Positions 29,290 through 37,832 of a stretch of 64,000 nucleotides of DNA are shown here, one piece after another. The DNA lies in assembly GCF_032229225.1 (NCBI RefSeq), contig NZ_CP135076.1, positions 310,001-374,000 of the forward strand. Reading direction: 5' to 3'. The position numbers and the translations under genes are program-made. Below the pieces are notes generated by a model. It had not been told where the DNA came from and did not search any database. It saw nothing but the letters and a program-made list of their open reading frames with translations. Within the stretch, counting starts at the first letter, position 1; each line of letters starts with the position of its first letter. Source of the stretch: Stakelama saccharophila. Its GTDB lineage: Bacteria; Pseudomonadota; Alphaproteobacteria; Sphingomonadales; Sphingomonadaceae.

Positions 29290-30189
29290 TCAGACGGCCG
29301 GCGCCGCGAAGCTGTCGACCAGCCAGTCGTGAAACAGTTTGACCGGGCGCTGCGCCAGCGCACGCGGTCGGCATACGAACCAGTAGCTATAGGTGCTTTC
29401 CACGTCGAAATCGAACAGCCGCACGATGCGATCGTCATGCGCCGCCTCGAAATGCGATTCGAGCATGAAGGCGACGCCCAGGCCCTGCGCCGCCGCTTCC
29501 AGCATCAGCGATCCCGAATCGAAATGGTCGATCGCCGCCGGTTCGAGGTTGGGCAGGCCCGCCGCACGCCGCCAGGCGACGAAGGTGTCCGGCATGTCGC
29601 GGTGGATGAAGGCGGTAAGGTCCGATAGCTGCTCCGGTCGCGTGATCGGATCGTCGCCTTCCAGCATCGTTCGCGCGCCGATGACATAGACCCGGTTGCG
29701 ATCGAGCCGGCGCGAATAGATTGCGGGGTCAACCTCGTGCGCCAGCACGATCGCCGCATCCAGGCCGTCGCCCAGCCGCGCCAGTCCGTGGCCGCCGGTA
29801 TCGACATCGAGGTGCAGTTCGGGATGGTGCGCGCGCAGTTCGGGCAGGCGCGGCAGCAGGCGCTGGGTCGCGAACAGGGGCAGCACGCCCAGGCGCAACC
29901 GCAGGATATCCACCCCGCTCGTCATTTCCTCGACCGCGTCAGACATGGTGTCGATCGCGGGCGCGATCCGCGACAGGAGCCGTTCCCCATCGGGGTTCAG
30001 TTCGAGCGCCTGGTGCTTGCGCTCGAACAAGGGCCGGCCGATGAAGCGTTCCAGCGCCTGTACCCGCCGGCTGAGCGCGGGCGAGGACAGGGCCAGTTCA
30101 TCGGCCGCGGCCTTGATCGACCCCAGGCGGGCGACCTGAACGAACGCTTCGATCGCGGTGAGGGGCGGAAGCCTGCGCATGGCAGACAT
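29290..30189 (-). CDS. LysR-family transcriptional regulator (GcvA-like)
   Basis: A 299-aa regulator with an N-terminal LysR helix-turn-helix (LPPLTAIEAFVQVARLGSIKAAADELALSSPALSRRVQALERFIG) and a C-terminal substrate-binding domain (about residues 95-299). The phrase RRLPPLTAIEAF is typical of the GcvA group. ATGs at 30189 and 30180 are both possible; neither has a clear ribosome-binding site. The gene is divergent from the CDC48-type gene, and the 285-bp gap between them carries a candidate small RNA and a palindrome, possible targets of this regulator. The inducer is unknown. Confidence 0.85.
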   Translation of the reverse strand: MSAMRRLPPLTAIEAFVQVARLGSIKAAADELALSSPALSRRVQALERFIGRPLFERKHQALELNPDGERLLSRIAPAIDTMSDAVEEMTSGVDILRLRLGVLPLFATQRLLPRLPELRAHHPELHLDVDTGGHGLARLGDGLDAAIVLAHEVDPAIYSRRLDRNRVYVIGARTMLEGDDPITRPEQLSDLTAFIHRDMPDTFVAWRRAAGLPNLEPAAIDHFDSGSLMLEAAAQGLGVAFMLESHFEAAHDDRIVRLFDFDVESTYSYWFVCRPRALAQRPVKLFHDWLVDSFAAPAV

Positions 30190-30241
30190 TTGTGCAATGC
30201 AATAGGTGTTTGGCAAGAGCGGGATTGCACCCTTGCGCCGA

Positions 30242-30255
30242 TGGTAACGTTACCA
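30242..30255. promoter_or_regulatory. LacI-type operator-like perfect palindrome
   Basis: TGGTAACGTTACCA is a 14-bp uninterrupted palindrome with a central CG, the form seen in LacI/GalR-family operators. It overlaps the -35 of the candidate small-RNA promoter at 30250-30255. No LacI-family gene is in this window, so the link is inferred from sequence form only. Confidence 0.45.
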
Positions 30256-30278
30256 ATTGCATTTTCCGCAATCATAAA
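30250..30278 (+). promoter_or_regulatory. Candidate promoter upstream of orphan terminator
   Basis: TTACCA (30250-30255) and CATAAA (30273-30278) are separated by 17 nt; each matches the sigma-70 consensus at four of six bases. Transcription would begin near 30285, about 105 nt before the terminator at 30360-30389. Confidence 0.4.
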
Positions 30279-30284
30279 AAGCTT

Positions 30285-30389
30285 TTTCGCACTTGCACAA
30301 ATTCATGCTGCAGCGCACATAGAGCGTGCCTTTCAGGCATCCTCTCCTAAACCTTTCACGGCCGGTCCTGCGGGACCGGCCTTTTTTTT
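30285..30389 (+). ncRNA. Candidate small RNA between LysR and CDC48-type genes
   Basis: A possible transcript of about 105 nt bounded by the promoter at 30250-30278 and a strong intrinsic terminator. It contains no ORF of useful length (only ATG plus four codons). The segment before the terminator has the pyrimidine-rich CCTCTCCT at 30340-30347, able to pair with Shine-Dalgarno sequences, a common feature of regulatory RNAs. The exact start is a guess, and the transcript itself is inferred from its borders. Confidence 0.4.
30360..30389 (+). terminator. Strong Rho-independent terminator
   Basis: GGCCGGTCC (30360-30368) and GGACCGGCC (30373-30381) form a perfect 9-bp stem with a TGCG loop, followed by eight T residues. 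No protein-coding gene ends upstream on this strand: the LysR gene is transcribed the other way. It therefore terminates either a small RNA or antisense transcription, or attenuates expression of the CDC48-type gene 85 nt downstream. Confidence 0.85.
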
Positions 30390-30474
30390 GCCCGCTCCAA
30401 CCCTCGTCATCGTCCACGACCGATCCTATCTGTCGCGGTTCAACCCGATACACCAACTTCCCCGAGGTGACGGC

Positions 30475-32766
30475 ATGATGGCGGACGACGAATCCGAACC
30501 CAGAAAATTGCAGGTGGCAAATGCCCGTCCGGAGGATTCCGGGCGCGGACTGGCGCATCTGCCCCGATCAATGATGGCCGCAATGGCGCTGAGCGAAGGC
30601 GACGTGATCGAAATCGTCGGCAAGCGCGCCACGCCCGCCTTCGCCGTTTACCCCTATCCCGAGGATGAGGGACTGGAGATCCTGCGCATCGACGGCCTGC
30701 AGCGCGCCAATGCCGGTGTCGGATCAGGCGAATTCGTCGAAGTGCGCAAGGCCGAGGCGAAGCCGGCGACGCGCGTCGTCTTTGCGCCCGCACAGAAGAA
30801 TCTGCGGCTCCAGGGCTCCACCGACGCGATCAAGCGGACCTTCGCCGGGCGGCCGCTGTGCCAGGGCGACGTGGTGGCGACGGTGGGGCAGAAGCCGGTC
30901 GGCAACATCCCGCCCGAGGTTGCCCGCCATCTGCGCGCGCCAGCCTACGCCCTTCAGGAAATCCGCCTGAACGTCGTCTCGGCGAGCCCCAAGGGCGTGG
31001 TCCATATCGACGCCGATACCGAAGTCGAGCTGCGCGCCGATTACGAGGAAGCGCGCGAAAGCCGCCGCGCCGACGTCACCTATGACGATATCGGCGGCAT
31101 GGCCGGCACGATCGACCAGTTGCGCGAGATGGTTGAACTGCCGCTGCGCTATCCCGAACTGTTCCAGCGGCTGGGCGTCGATCCGCCCAAGGGCGTGCTG
31201 CTGCACGGCCCGCCGGGCACCGGCAAGACGCGGCTGGCACGCGCCGTCGCCAACGAATCGGACGCGCAGTTCTTCCTGATCAACGGGCCGGAAATCATGG
31301 GGTCCGCCTATGGCGAGTCGGAAAAACGGCTGCGCGAGGTGTTCGAGGAGGCAACCAAGTCCGCGCCGTCGATCGTCTTCATCGACGAAATCGACTCGAT
31401 CGCGCCCAAGCGCGACAAGGTGCAGGGCGAGGCGGAGAAGCGCCTCGTCGCGCAGCTCCTGACCCTGATGGACGGGCTGGAGGCGCGCGCCAACCTCGTC
31501 GTGATCGCCGCCACCAACCGGCCGGAGGCGATCGACGAGGCCCTTCGCCGGCCCGGCCGGTTCGACCGCGAGATTGTCGTCGGCGTACCCGACGAACGCG
31601 GCCGGCGCGAGATCCTGGGCATCCACACCCGCGGCATGCCGCTGGCGGACAATGTCGACATCGGTGAACTGGCGCGCACCACCTATGGCTTCGTCGGCGC
31701 CGACATCGCGGCACTCACGCGCGAAGCGGCGATCGAGGCGGTGCGCCGCATCATGCCGAAGCTCAACCTGTCGGAAGGCACGATCCCGCCCGAGGTGCTC
31801 GATTCGCTGTCGGTCGACCGCAACGATTTTCTCGAGGCGTTGAAGCGCATCCAGCCGTCCGCGATGCGCGAGGTGATGGTGCAGGCGCCGCAGGTTCGCT
31901 GGGGCGACGTCGGCGGCCTGGATGAAGCGCAGATGCGGCTGAAGGAAGGCGTGGAACTGCCGCTGAAGGAACCGGAGGCGTTCCGCCGGCTCGGCATTCG
32001 TCCGGCCAAGGGCTTTCTGCTGTTCGGCCCGCCCGGAACCGGCAAGACGCTGCTCGCCAAGGCGGTCGCGCGCGAGGCGCAGGCGAACTTCATCGCCACC
32101 AAGTCCTCCGACCTCCTGTCGAAATGGTATGGCGAGAGCGAGCAGCAGATCGCCAAGCTGTTCGCCCGCGCGCGTCAGGTGGCACCGTGCGTGATCTTCA
32201 TCGACGAACTCGATTCGCTGGTGCCTGCGCGCGGCGGCGGCCTGGGCGAACCGCAGGTGACCGAGCGCGTGGTCAACACCATCCTGGCCGAAATGGACGG
32301 GCTGGAGGAATTGCAGTCGGTCGTGGTGATCGGTGCAACCAACCGGCCGAACCTGGTCGATCCGGCGCTGCTGCGTCCCGGACGGTTCGACGAGCTGGTC
32401 TATGTCGGCGTGCCCGATGCCACCGGGCGCGAGCGTATTCTCACCATCCAGGCAGCGAAGATGCCGCTCGCGAGCGATGTCGACCTGGGTGCCATCGCAG
32501 CGCGTGCCGAACGCTTCACCGGCGCCGATCTGGAGGACGTGGTGCGCCGCGCCGGCCTGGTCGCGCTGCGCGAATCGCGCGAGAACACGCATGTCACCAT
32601 GGCCCATTTCGAAAAGGCGCTGGAAGAGGGCCGCGCATCCGTCACGCCCGAAATGGAACAGGAATACCGGCAGATGGCGGCGAAACTGAAGCAAGAGGCG
32701 GCGGCGATCCAGCCGATCGGCTTCATCACGCCTGGGATGCTGGAGCATCGGCCGCGCGAAGGCTGA
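30475..32766 (+). CDS. CDC48/VCP-type double AAA+ ATPase
   Basis: A 763-aa protein with a CDC48 N-domain (about residues 10-190) and two AAA modules. Walker A GPPGTGKT occurs at 245-252 and again near 518-525; Walker B boxes are FIDEIDS (first) and FIDELDS (second). Arginine-finger regions [20 protein letters not shown] and [20 protein letters not shown] are intact in both. This is the archaeal VAT / eukaryotic p97 organisation, a protein unfoldase; its role in bacteria is not established. GAGGTG lies before the ATG at 30475. The frame stays open far upstream, across the antisense of the LysR gene, but that part is not coding. Confidence 0.93.
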   Translation: MMADDESEPRKLQVANARPEDSGRGLAHLPRSMMAAMALSEGDVIEIVGKRATPAFAVYPYPEDEGLEILRIDGLQRANAGVGSGEFVEVRKAEAKPATRVVFAPAQKNLRLQGSTDAIKRTFAGRPLCQGDVVATVGQKPVGNIPPEVARHLRAPAYALQEIRLNVVSASPKGVVHIDADTEVELRADYEEARESRRADVTYDDIGGMAGTIDQLREMVELPLRYPELFQRLGVDPPKGVLLHGPPGTGKTRLARAVANESDAQFFLINGPEIMGSAYGESEKRLREVFEEATKSAPSIVFIDEIDSIAPKRDKVQGEAEKRLVAQLLTLMDGLEARANLVVIAATNRPEAIDEALRRPGRFDREIVVGVPDERGRREILGIHTRGMPLADNVDIGELARTTYGFVGADIAALTREAAIEAVRRIMPKLNLSEGTIPPEVLDSLSVDRNDFLEALKRIQPSAMREVMVQAPQVRWGDVGGLDEAQMRLKEGVELPLKEPEAFRRLGIRPAKGFLLFGPPGTGKTLLAKAVAREAQANFIATKSSDLLSKWYGESEQQIAKLFARARQVAPCVIFIDELDSLVPARGGGLGEPQVTERVVNTILAEMDGLEELQSVVVIGATNRPNLVDPALLRPGRFDELVYVGVPDATGRERILTIQAAKMPLASDVDLGAIAARAERFTGADLEDVVRRAGLVALRESRENTHVTMAHFEKALEEGRASVTPEMEQEYRQMAAKLKQEAAAIQPIGFITPGMLEHRPREG

Positions 32767-32782
32767 CCGGCGGATCGGCGAA

Positions 32783-32924
32783 CAGCATCTCCAGCGCGAC
32801 GGCCGTAACCGTGCCGGAGATGCTGGCCCGGTCCGTCTTCGATGAAAACGTGCTCCTGCGAAAGCAAAAGCCGAAAGCGGCAAGGGACGACGCTTGCGGC
32901 TCCGGATTCCCGCCTTCGCGGGAC
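32783..32924. repeat. Inverted repeats after the CDC48-type gene
   Basis: CAGCATCTCC (32783-32792) pairs exactly with GGAGATGCTG (32816-32825), a 10-bp stem starting 17 nt after the stop codon. A second GC-rich palindrome, TCCCGCCTTCGCGGGA at 32909-32924, resembles a dispersed repeat. Either could end transcripts of the convergent CDC48-type and monooxygenase genes, but neither is followed by a T-run. The remaining bases of the gap 32767-32960 show no gene. Confidence 0.5.
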
Positions 32925-32960
32925 TGCATCAAAAGGACAAAATTTGGAGCCGCGACGGAT

Positions 32961-33314
32961 TCAAGTACGATTCCAGCGATAGCCGCGCGTCACCGTCGCC
33001 ACCGTGACCGTATAGGAGTCGTACCAACGCGCCCGGCCGAGTTCGCGAATCCGGACATGCTCGGGATGATCGCGCCAGGCGGCGGCGCTCGCCGCGTCAT
33101 TCCAATAACTGATGGTGATCCCGTCGCCATCGGAGTCGCGCACGCTCTCAAGACCGGCATAGCCGGGCTGGCGCGCCGCAAGGTCCGCCATCCGGGCAGC
33201 CGCCCGGACATAGCCCGCATCGTCCTCGCCCGTGCGCCGCGATGCGAAGATCACCGCGATCTGCCCGTCCCGCTCGCCTACCATCGCGCCGAAATGCGCC
33301 GGCTTTGCATCCAT
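32961..33314 (-). CDS. Antibiotic biosynthesis monooxygenase (ABM) domain protein
   Basis: A 117-aa dimeric ferredoxin-like-fold protein. Features are QIAVIFASRRTGEDDAGYVRAAARMADLAARQPGYAGLESVRDSDGDG and ISYWNDAASAAAWRDHPEHVRIRELGRARWYDSYTV, the usual ABM domain body including the conserved W and H. Members are cofactor-free oxygenases or haem-degrading enzymes, and many have no known role. It stands alone, convergent with the CDC48-type gene and divergent from the methyltransferase. Confidence 0.85.
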   Translation of the reverse strand: MDAKPAHFGAMVGERDGQIAVIFASRRTGEDDAGYVRAAARMADLAARQPGYAGLESVRDSDGDGITISYWNDAASAAAWRDHPEHVRIRELGRARWYDSYTVTVATVTRGYRWNRT

Positions 33315-33418
33315 GGCAAGCCAGCGTGTATAGCCGGGCGCGCAACCGGAGCGCTTGATTGTTCGTTGGCATTTTGCAACGGACCGGGCAACGTCCGACC
33401 AACTTTCACGGGATCGTC

Positions 33419-34030
33419 ATGTCAGCAACCTCCACCAGCGCCGCTCGGGGCGCCCGGCGCAGCCGGCCGCTATCGCCCTGGGCCATGTTCTTCCGGGGTT
33501 TTCTGAAACACCCGGTGATGGTGGGATCGATCGTTCCGTCATCCGACAGGCTCATCCGCAAGATGCTGGATCGGGTGGACTGGGATACGACCAAGGTGTT
33601 CGTGGAATACGGGCCCGGCGTCGGCACCTTCTGCGACGCGATCCTGGAACGCATGGCCCCCGATGCACAGTTCATCGCGATCGACACCAACGAGGATTTC
33701 GTCGACTATCTACGCCATCATTTCCGCGATCCGCGGTTCTCCGCGGTGCAGGGATCGGCCGCCGACGTGGTCGACATCGTTGCGGACCATGGGCACGACA
33801 ACGCCGATTTCGTCCTGTCGGGCCTGCCCTTCTCGACGCTGCCGCCCGGCATGGGCGCCCGCATCTCGGCCGAAACAGCCAAGGTGATCCGGCCGGGGGG
33901 TGCTTTTCTCGTCTATCAGTTCTCGCCCAAGGTGAAGGATTTCCTGACCCCGGAATTCGATCGCATCGATCACGACATGGAATGGTGGAACGTGCCGCCG
34001 GCGCAGCTCTACTGGGCGTGGAAGGATTGA
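33419..34030 (+). CDS. Class I SAM-dependent methyltransferase (phospholipid N-methyltransferase-like)
   Basis: A 203-aa Rossmann-fold methyltransferase. S-adenosylmethionine would bind at VEYGPGVGTFCDAIL (motif I) and FIAIDTNEDFVDYL (motif II); FVLSGLPFSTLPPGM is the post-motif with the xxLPF pattern. The N-terminal FFRGFLKHPVMVGSIVPSSDRLIRKM is typical of PmtA-like enzymes and KsgA relatives in alphaproteobacteria. A role in phosphatidylethanolamine methylation is possible but unproven. The ATG at 33419 is 104 nt from the divergent ABM gene. Confidence 0.8.
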   Translation: MSATSTSAARGARRSRPLSPWAMFFRGFLKHPVMVGSIVPSSDRLIRKMLDRVDWDTTKVFVEYGPGVGTFCDAILERMAPDAQFIAIDTNEDFVDYLRHHFRDPRFSAVQGSAADVVDIVADHGHDNADFVLSGLPFSTLPPGMGARISAETAKVIRPGGAFLVYQFSPKVKDFLTPEFDRIDHDMEWWNVPPAQLYWAWKD

Positions 34031-34162
34031 TCGACGGCGGTCCGGGCAAGATGCGATACGACACGCTGCCGGATTCGCGCGGTGTTCACGGCCGTTGCAG
34101 ACACCGTCTGACCAATTGCCCGATTGACGAAGGCCGAGGATGACCACACATCTTGCGCCATC

Positions 34163-34567
34163 ATGGACCAGGTAAATCTTTCCGAATCGGAATGGCGCAA
34201 GAAGTTGACGCCGGATCAGTATCACGTGCTGCGCGAAGCCGGCACCGAGGCCCCGTTTTCAGGCCGCTATAACAACAACAAGAACGATGGCGTTTACCGT
34301 TGCGCGGCATGCGGCAACGACCTGTTCGACAGCGCGGACAAGTACGATTCGGGTTCGGGCTGGCCCAGCTTCACGCGGCCGCTGGCCGAAGACCGCGTGA
34401 CCAACCACGGTGACGCGAGCCATGGCATGCAGCGTACCGAGAGCCGTTGCGCGCGTTGCGACGGGCATCTCGGCCACGTCTTTCCCGACGGCCCGCCGCC
34501 GACGGGGCTCCGCTATTGCATCAACTCGGTCGCGCTGGAGTTCGAAGCGCGCAAGGCCGACGCCTGA
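34163..34567 (+). CDS. msrB: Peptide-methionine (R)-S-oxide reductase MsrB
   Basis: Repairs the R-diastereomer of methionine sulfoxide in proteins. The 134-aa protein has two CxxC zinc-binding pairs (YRCAACGNDLF and SRCARCDGHLGHVF), the substrate pocket DSGSGWPSF, and the catalytic cysteine in LRYCINSVALEF. Cytoplasmic, no signal peptide. The 132-bp gap before it shows no other feature. The next gene, a penicillin-binding protein, starts 61 nt later on the same strand. Confidence 0.95.
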   Translation: MDQVNLSESEWRKKLTPDQYHVLREAGTEAPFSGRYNNNKNDGVYRCAACGNDLFDSADKYDSGSGWPSFTRPLAEDRVTNHGDASHGMQRTESRCARCDGHLGHVFPDGPPPTGLRYCINSVALEFEARKADA

Positions 34568-34627
34568 TCTTCGCGCGGGTATCGCCTTGTTCCGGGCGTA
34601 ATTTGCGCGTACCCCACGGCCCGTTCG

Positions 34628-36751
34628 ATGGCAAAATCCCCTAGATCCAGACGACCCAGGTGGCGCAGCATCCTGCGCTGGACGATCGGCATCGGTGTGG
34701 CCGGCGCGCTGATGACGCTCGTCGCCCTTTTCATTGCCGTCTATACCACCGAGCGGTCCCTGCCGTCCTATGGCGCACTGAAATCGTCTCCCAACGGCCA
34801 GATGATCCGGGTTCACTCGGCCGACGGCACCGTGATCGTATCGCTGGGGCCGAGCTATGGCGAGTGGATCGCCTATGACGATATTCCACCGGTCATGCGC
34901 AACGCCATCGTTTCGGTCGAGGACCGGCGCTTCCGCTCGCATATCGGCGTGGATCCGATCGGGCTCGTCCGTGCCGGCAAGATGGCATATGAGAATTGGG
35001 GAACCGGGCACCGCATCCAGGGCGCGTCGACGATCACGCAACAGGTCGCGCGCACCATCTTTCTGTCCAACCGGTACGATGTCGGCCGCAAGGTGCGTGA
35101 GGCGATCCTGGCGCTGGCGATGGAATGGAAGTTCTCGAAGGATCAGATCCTCGAACTCTATCTGAACAAGGTCTATTTCGGCGGCGGCGCGTACGGCATC
35201 GATGCGGCGTCGCGCCGCTTCTTCGGTCATCCCGCCACGCATCTGAATCTTGGCGAGGCGGCAATCATCGCCGGGCTGGTGAAGGCGCCGTCGCATTATT
35301 CGCCCACCGCCGATGCCGAAGCCGCCCGCGACCGCGCCGGCGTGGTGCTTTCCCTGATGCGCGAAACCGGAACGGTGAGCGCGGGCGAAGTGGCCGGGCT
35401 GGACCTCGGCGCCATCGATTTCGTGCCCGAGCCCAACCGCAACTCGGTTCGCTATTTCACCGACTGGGCGCTGCCGCAGCTCGAAGTGCTGATCGACGAG
35501 AATCAGGCCCCGCTCGACGTCTGGACCACGCTCGACCTGTCGATGCAGCGCGCCGCCGACGCCGCGATCCGCGCCAATGCTCCAAAAGCAGCGCAGGGAG
35601 CGCTGGTGTCGCTCGACCGTGACGGCGCGGTGCGTGCCCTGGTCGGCGGCAAGGACTATGTCTCGTCCATCTACAACCGCGCGACGCAGGCGGTGCGCCA
35701 GCCCGGATCGTCGTGGAAGCTGTTCGTCTACCTCGCCGCGCTGGAAGCGGGCTACCGGCCGGACGATATCGTCGTCGACGAACCGGTGAACATCAACGGG
35801 TGGAAGCCCGACAACGACAATCATCGCTTCGCCGGGCCGGTGACGATCCGCAACGCCTTCGCCTATTCGATCAACACGATCGCGGCCAAGCTGGGTAACG
35901 AGGTCGGCTTCGATACCGTCGCCGACATGGCGAGACGCTTCGGCATCACCACCGATATCGACACCCATCCGGCGATGGTCCTCGGTACCTCGGAGGTGCA
36001 CCTGATCGACATGGTTCGCGCCTTCGCCTCCGTTTCGCAGCGGGGCGTCGCCGTGGTGCCTTATGGCATCACCCGCGTCACCGCGAACGGCAAGGTGATC
36101 TATCAGCACGAGGTCGATACGTCGCGCGTGCTGGTGGCGCCCTATGTCGCAGCGGAGATGACCGACCTGCTGCAGACCGCAGTGAATACCGGCACCGGCC
36201 ACCGCGCGCAGATCGGCCGTCCGGTCGCGGGCAAGACCGGCACCACCACGTCCAACAAGGACGGCTGGTTCATCGGCTTTTCCAGCGGCCTGACGACGGG
36301 CGTGTGGATGGGCAAGGACAGTGCGGACCCGGTGGCCGGTCTGTACGGCGGTACCGCGCCCGCCCGCGCTTTCGCCGACTTCATGCGCAAGGCCGTGGCC
36401 GGCCGCCCGGCGACCAAGTTCGACACCGCTGTCACGCTGCCCGACTGGCAGTTGGAACCCGACGCCCAGTCCTATTTCGGCGAACCCGATAACGGATTGT
36501 TCGTGGACGAAAACGGCATGCCCGTCGACGACGGCGGCGTACCGGACGGACAGGGCTATCCTCCCGGAGCGGGTCTTCCCGGCGATGGGGAGGGCGTACC
36601 GCAGCAGCCGCCCGAACGGCTGGACCAGGACTGGATCGACCGCGTCCTCGGGCGGACAGAGCCCGCGTCACCACCGGCAAGTGATCGGGATGGAACCGGC
36701 GAGCGCGGTGCGCCGCGGCGCGACGATCAGGGTTCCCGCCCGAACCAGTGA
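34628..36751 (+). CDS. Class A penicillin-binding protein (PBP1A family)
   Basis: Bifunctional peptidoglycan glycosyltransferase and transpeptidase of the inner membrane, 707 aa. After a basic N-terminus and one membrane helix (about residues 18-40) comes the GT51 domain with the catalytic Glu98 in SVEDRRFRSH and GASTITQQVARTIFL. The transpeptidase domain has SxxK at Ser361 (PGSSWK), SxN at Ser414 (YSINTI) and KTGT at Lys536. The C-terminal 90 residues are a low-complexity Pro/Gly/Asp tail. It is shorter than E. coli PBP1A, as in related alphaproteobacterial proteins. Confidence 0.93.
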   Translation: MAKSPRSRRPRWRSILRWTIGIGVAGALMTLVALFIAVYTTERSLPSYGALKSSPNGQMIRVHSADGTVIVSLGPSYGEWIAYDDIPPVMRNAIVSVEDRRFRSHIGVDPIGLVRAGKMAYENWGTGHRIQGASTITQQVARTIFLSNRYDVGRKVREAILALAMEWKFSKDQILELYLNKVYFGGGAYGIDAASRRFFGHPATHLNLGEAAIIAGLVKAPSHYSPTADAEAARDRAGVVLSLMRETGTVSAGEVAGLDLGAIDFVPEPNRNSVRYFTDWALPQLEVLIDENQAPLDVWTTLDLSMQRAADAAIRANAPKAAQGALVSLDRDGAVRALVGGKDYVSSIYNRATQAVRQPGSSWKLFVYLAALEAGYRPDDIVVDEPVNINGWKPDNDNHRFAGPVTIRNAFAYSINTIAAKLGNEVGFDTVADMARRFGITTDIDTHPAMVLGTSEVHLIDMVRAFASVSQRGVAVVPYGITRVTANGKVIYQHEVDTSRVLVAPYVAAEMTDLLQTAVNTGTGHRAQIGRPVAGKTGTTTSNKDGWFIGFSSGLTTGVWMGKDSADPVAGLYGGTAPARAFADFMRKAVAGRPATKFDTAVTLPDWQLEPDAQSYFGEPDNGLFVDENGMPVDDGGVPDGQGYPPGAGLPGDGEGVPQQPPERLDQDWIDRVLGRTEPASPPASDRDGTGERGAPRRDDQGSRPNQ

Positions 36752-37401
36752 AGCCGGGCGCCGTGGCGCCGCAGCCACGCCCGCGCGGCTTGCGGATCCT
36801 CATCCGCGATCGCCGCGACGAGCGCGTGAAAAGCCGGGGAATGATTCATGTGCACCCGGTGGGCGATCTCGTGCGCCACGGTCGCGCGCCGGACATGTGC
36901 CGGCGCCAGGATCAACCGCCAACTATACCGGATGGCACCGTCCGACGAGCAACTGCCCCAACGCCCGCGAGGGTCGCCGATCGCGACACCGGTGACGGTC
37001 ACCCCGGCGCGGGCGGCGAACTCGATCGTCTCCGCACGGAGCACGGCGAGGGCGCGCTCGCGCAGCCACCGCTCGGTCCGACGTGCAAGCGCATGTTCGG
37101 GGCCACCGACCAGCAACCGGTCGCCAACCAGTTCCGGGCCGCGCGGCGCATCGGCACGCCAGGTCAGCCGCACGTCCCGGTCGTCGAGCGGCAGAAGGGC
37201 GCCGTCGGCGAAGGGCACGGGCCGCGGCAGGCGGGCACGCTGCGCCGCGATCCATCGCTTCTGCGTCGCCGCCCAGGCAAGCGCCGCCCGCTCCGAAGCG
37301 CGTTTCGGGATAGTGAGGCGCACGGTGCCGGTCGCGGGGTCGACGCTCAGCCGCATGGACCGTGCGCGGGGGTGGCGACGGACCTCGACGGCGTCGCTCA
37401 C
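36727..37401 (-). CDS. YgjP-like M48/DUF45 metallopeptidase-fold protein
   Basis: A 224-aa protein with the YgjP/DUF45 pattern: RWGSCSSDGAIRYSWRLILAP followed by the zinc motif HEIAH (VAHEIAHRVHMNHSPAFH) with a later histidine, as in WLM/SprT-like peptidases. The family is assigned as metal-dependent hydrolases, and the substrate is not settled. The GTG at 37401 overlaps the YcgN stop (GTGA), which supports it; an internal ATG at 37356 is the alternative. The 3' end overlaps that of the convergent PBP gene by 25 nt. Confidence 0.8.
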   Translation of the reverse strand: MSDAVEVRRHPRARSMRLSVDPATGTVRLTIPKRASERAALAWAATQKRWIAAQRARLPRPVPFADGALLPLDDRDVRLTWRADAPRGPELVGDRLLVGGPEHALARRTERWLRERALAVLRAETIEFAARAGVTVTGVAIGDPRGRWGSCSSDGAIRYSWRLILAPAHVRRATVAHEIAHRVHMNHSPAFHALVAAIADEDPQAARAWLRRHGARLHWFGREP

Positions 37402-37832
37402 ACCTCGCGATCGACGATGTGATGCGCCAGATCGCCGACACGCGTTTCGGGGACGGTCCAGCCGCGCGTCGATTCGCCGGCGCGGTGGACAGCCTCGCGG
37501 TCGCCACAGACCAGATGGTGCCAGTCGGGCAGCGATTTCCCCTCCGCGCGCAGGCGGTAGGCACAGGTGCGGGGCAACCAGCCGAAGGATGCAACGTCCC
37601 GCGCCGTCAGCCGCACGCAATCGGCGACATGGGCGCGCCTGTGGCGATAGTCGCTGCAGCGTCCGGCGGCGCAATCGAGCAGCCGGCAGGCAACGTTGGT
37701 GGGATGAATCTCGCCGGTATCGGCATCTTCCAGCTTGTGCAGGCAGCATTTGCCGCAGCCGTCGCACAACGCTTCCCATTGCGCCCGGTCCAGCTTGTCC
37801 AGCGGCGTGTCTTCCCAGAAGCGCGCGCTCAC
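37398..37832 (-). CDS. YcgN family (UPF0260) cysteine-cluster protein
   Basis: A 144-aa protein with the CxxCxxCC-type cluster (CDGCGKCCLHKLED, residues about 22-35), and further conserved cysteines in ACRLLDCAAGRCSDY, VADCVRLTA, RTCAYR and HLVCGD. The spacing suggests a metal or Fe-S centre. The family is widespread and its function is unknown. The GTG at 37832 overlaps the stop of the SCO1 gene by 4 nt (GTGA); another GTG at 37841 is possible. Its own stop overlaps the next GTG, so the three genes are coupled. Confidence 0.85.
   Translation of the reverse strand: MSARFWEDTPLDKLDRAQWEALCDGCGKCCLHKLEDADTGEIHPTNVACRLLDCAAGRCSDYRHRRAHVADCVRLTARDVASFGWLPRTCAYRLRAEGKSLPDWHHLVCGDREAVHRAGESTRGWTVPETRVGDLAHHIVDREV

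Noticed and set aside
29737..30474. A long N-terminal extension of the CDC48-type protein
   Set aside because: The extension lies antisense to the LysR gene and runs through the terminator and palindrome; GAGGTG before 30475 marks the true start.
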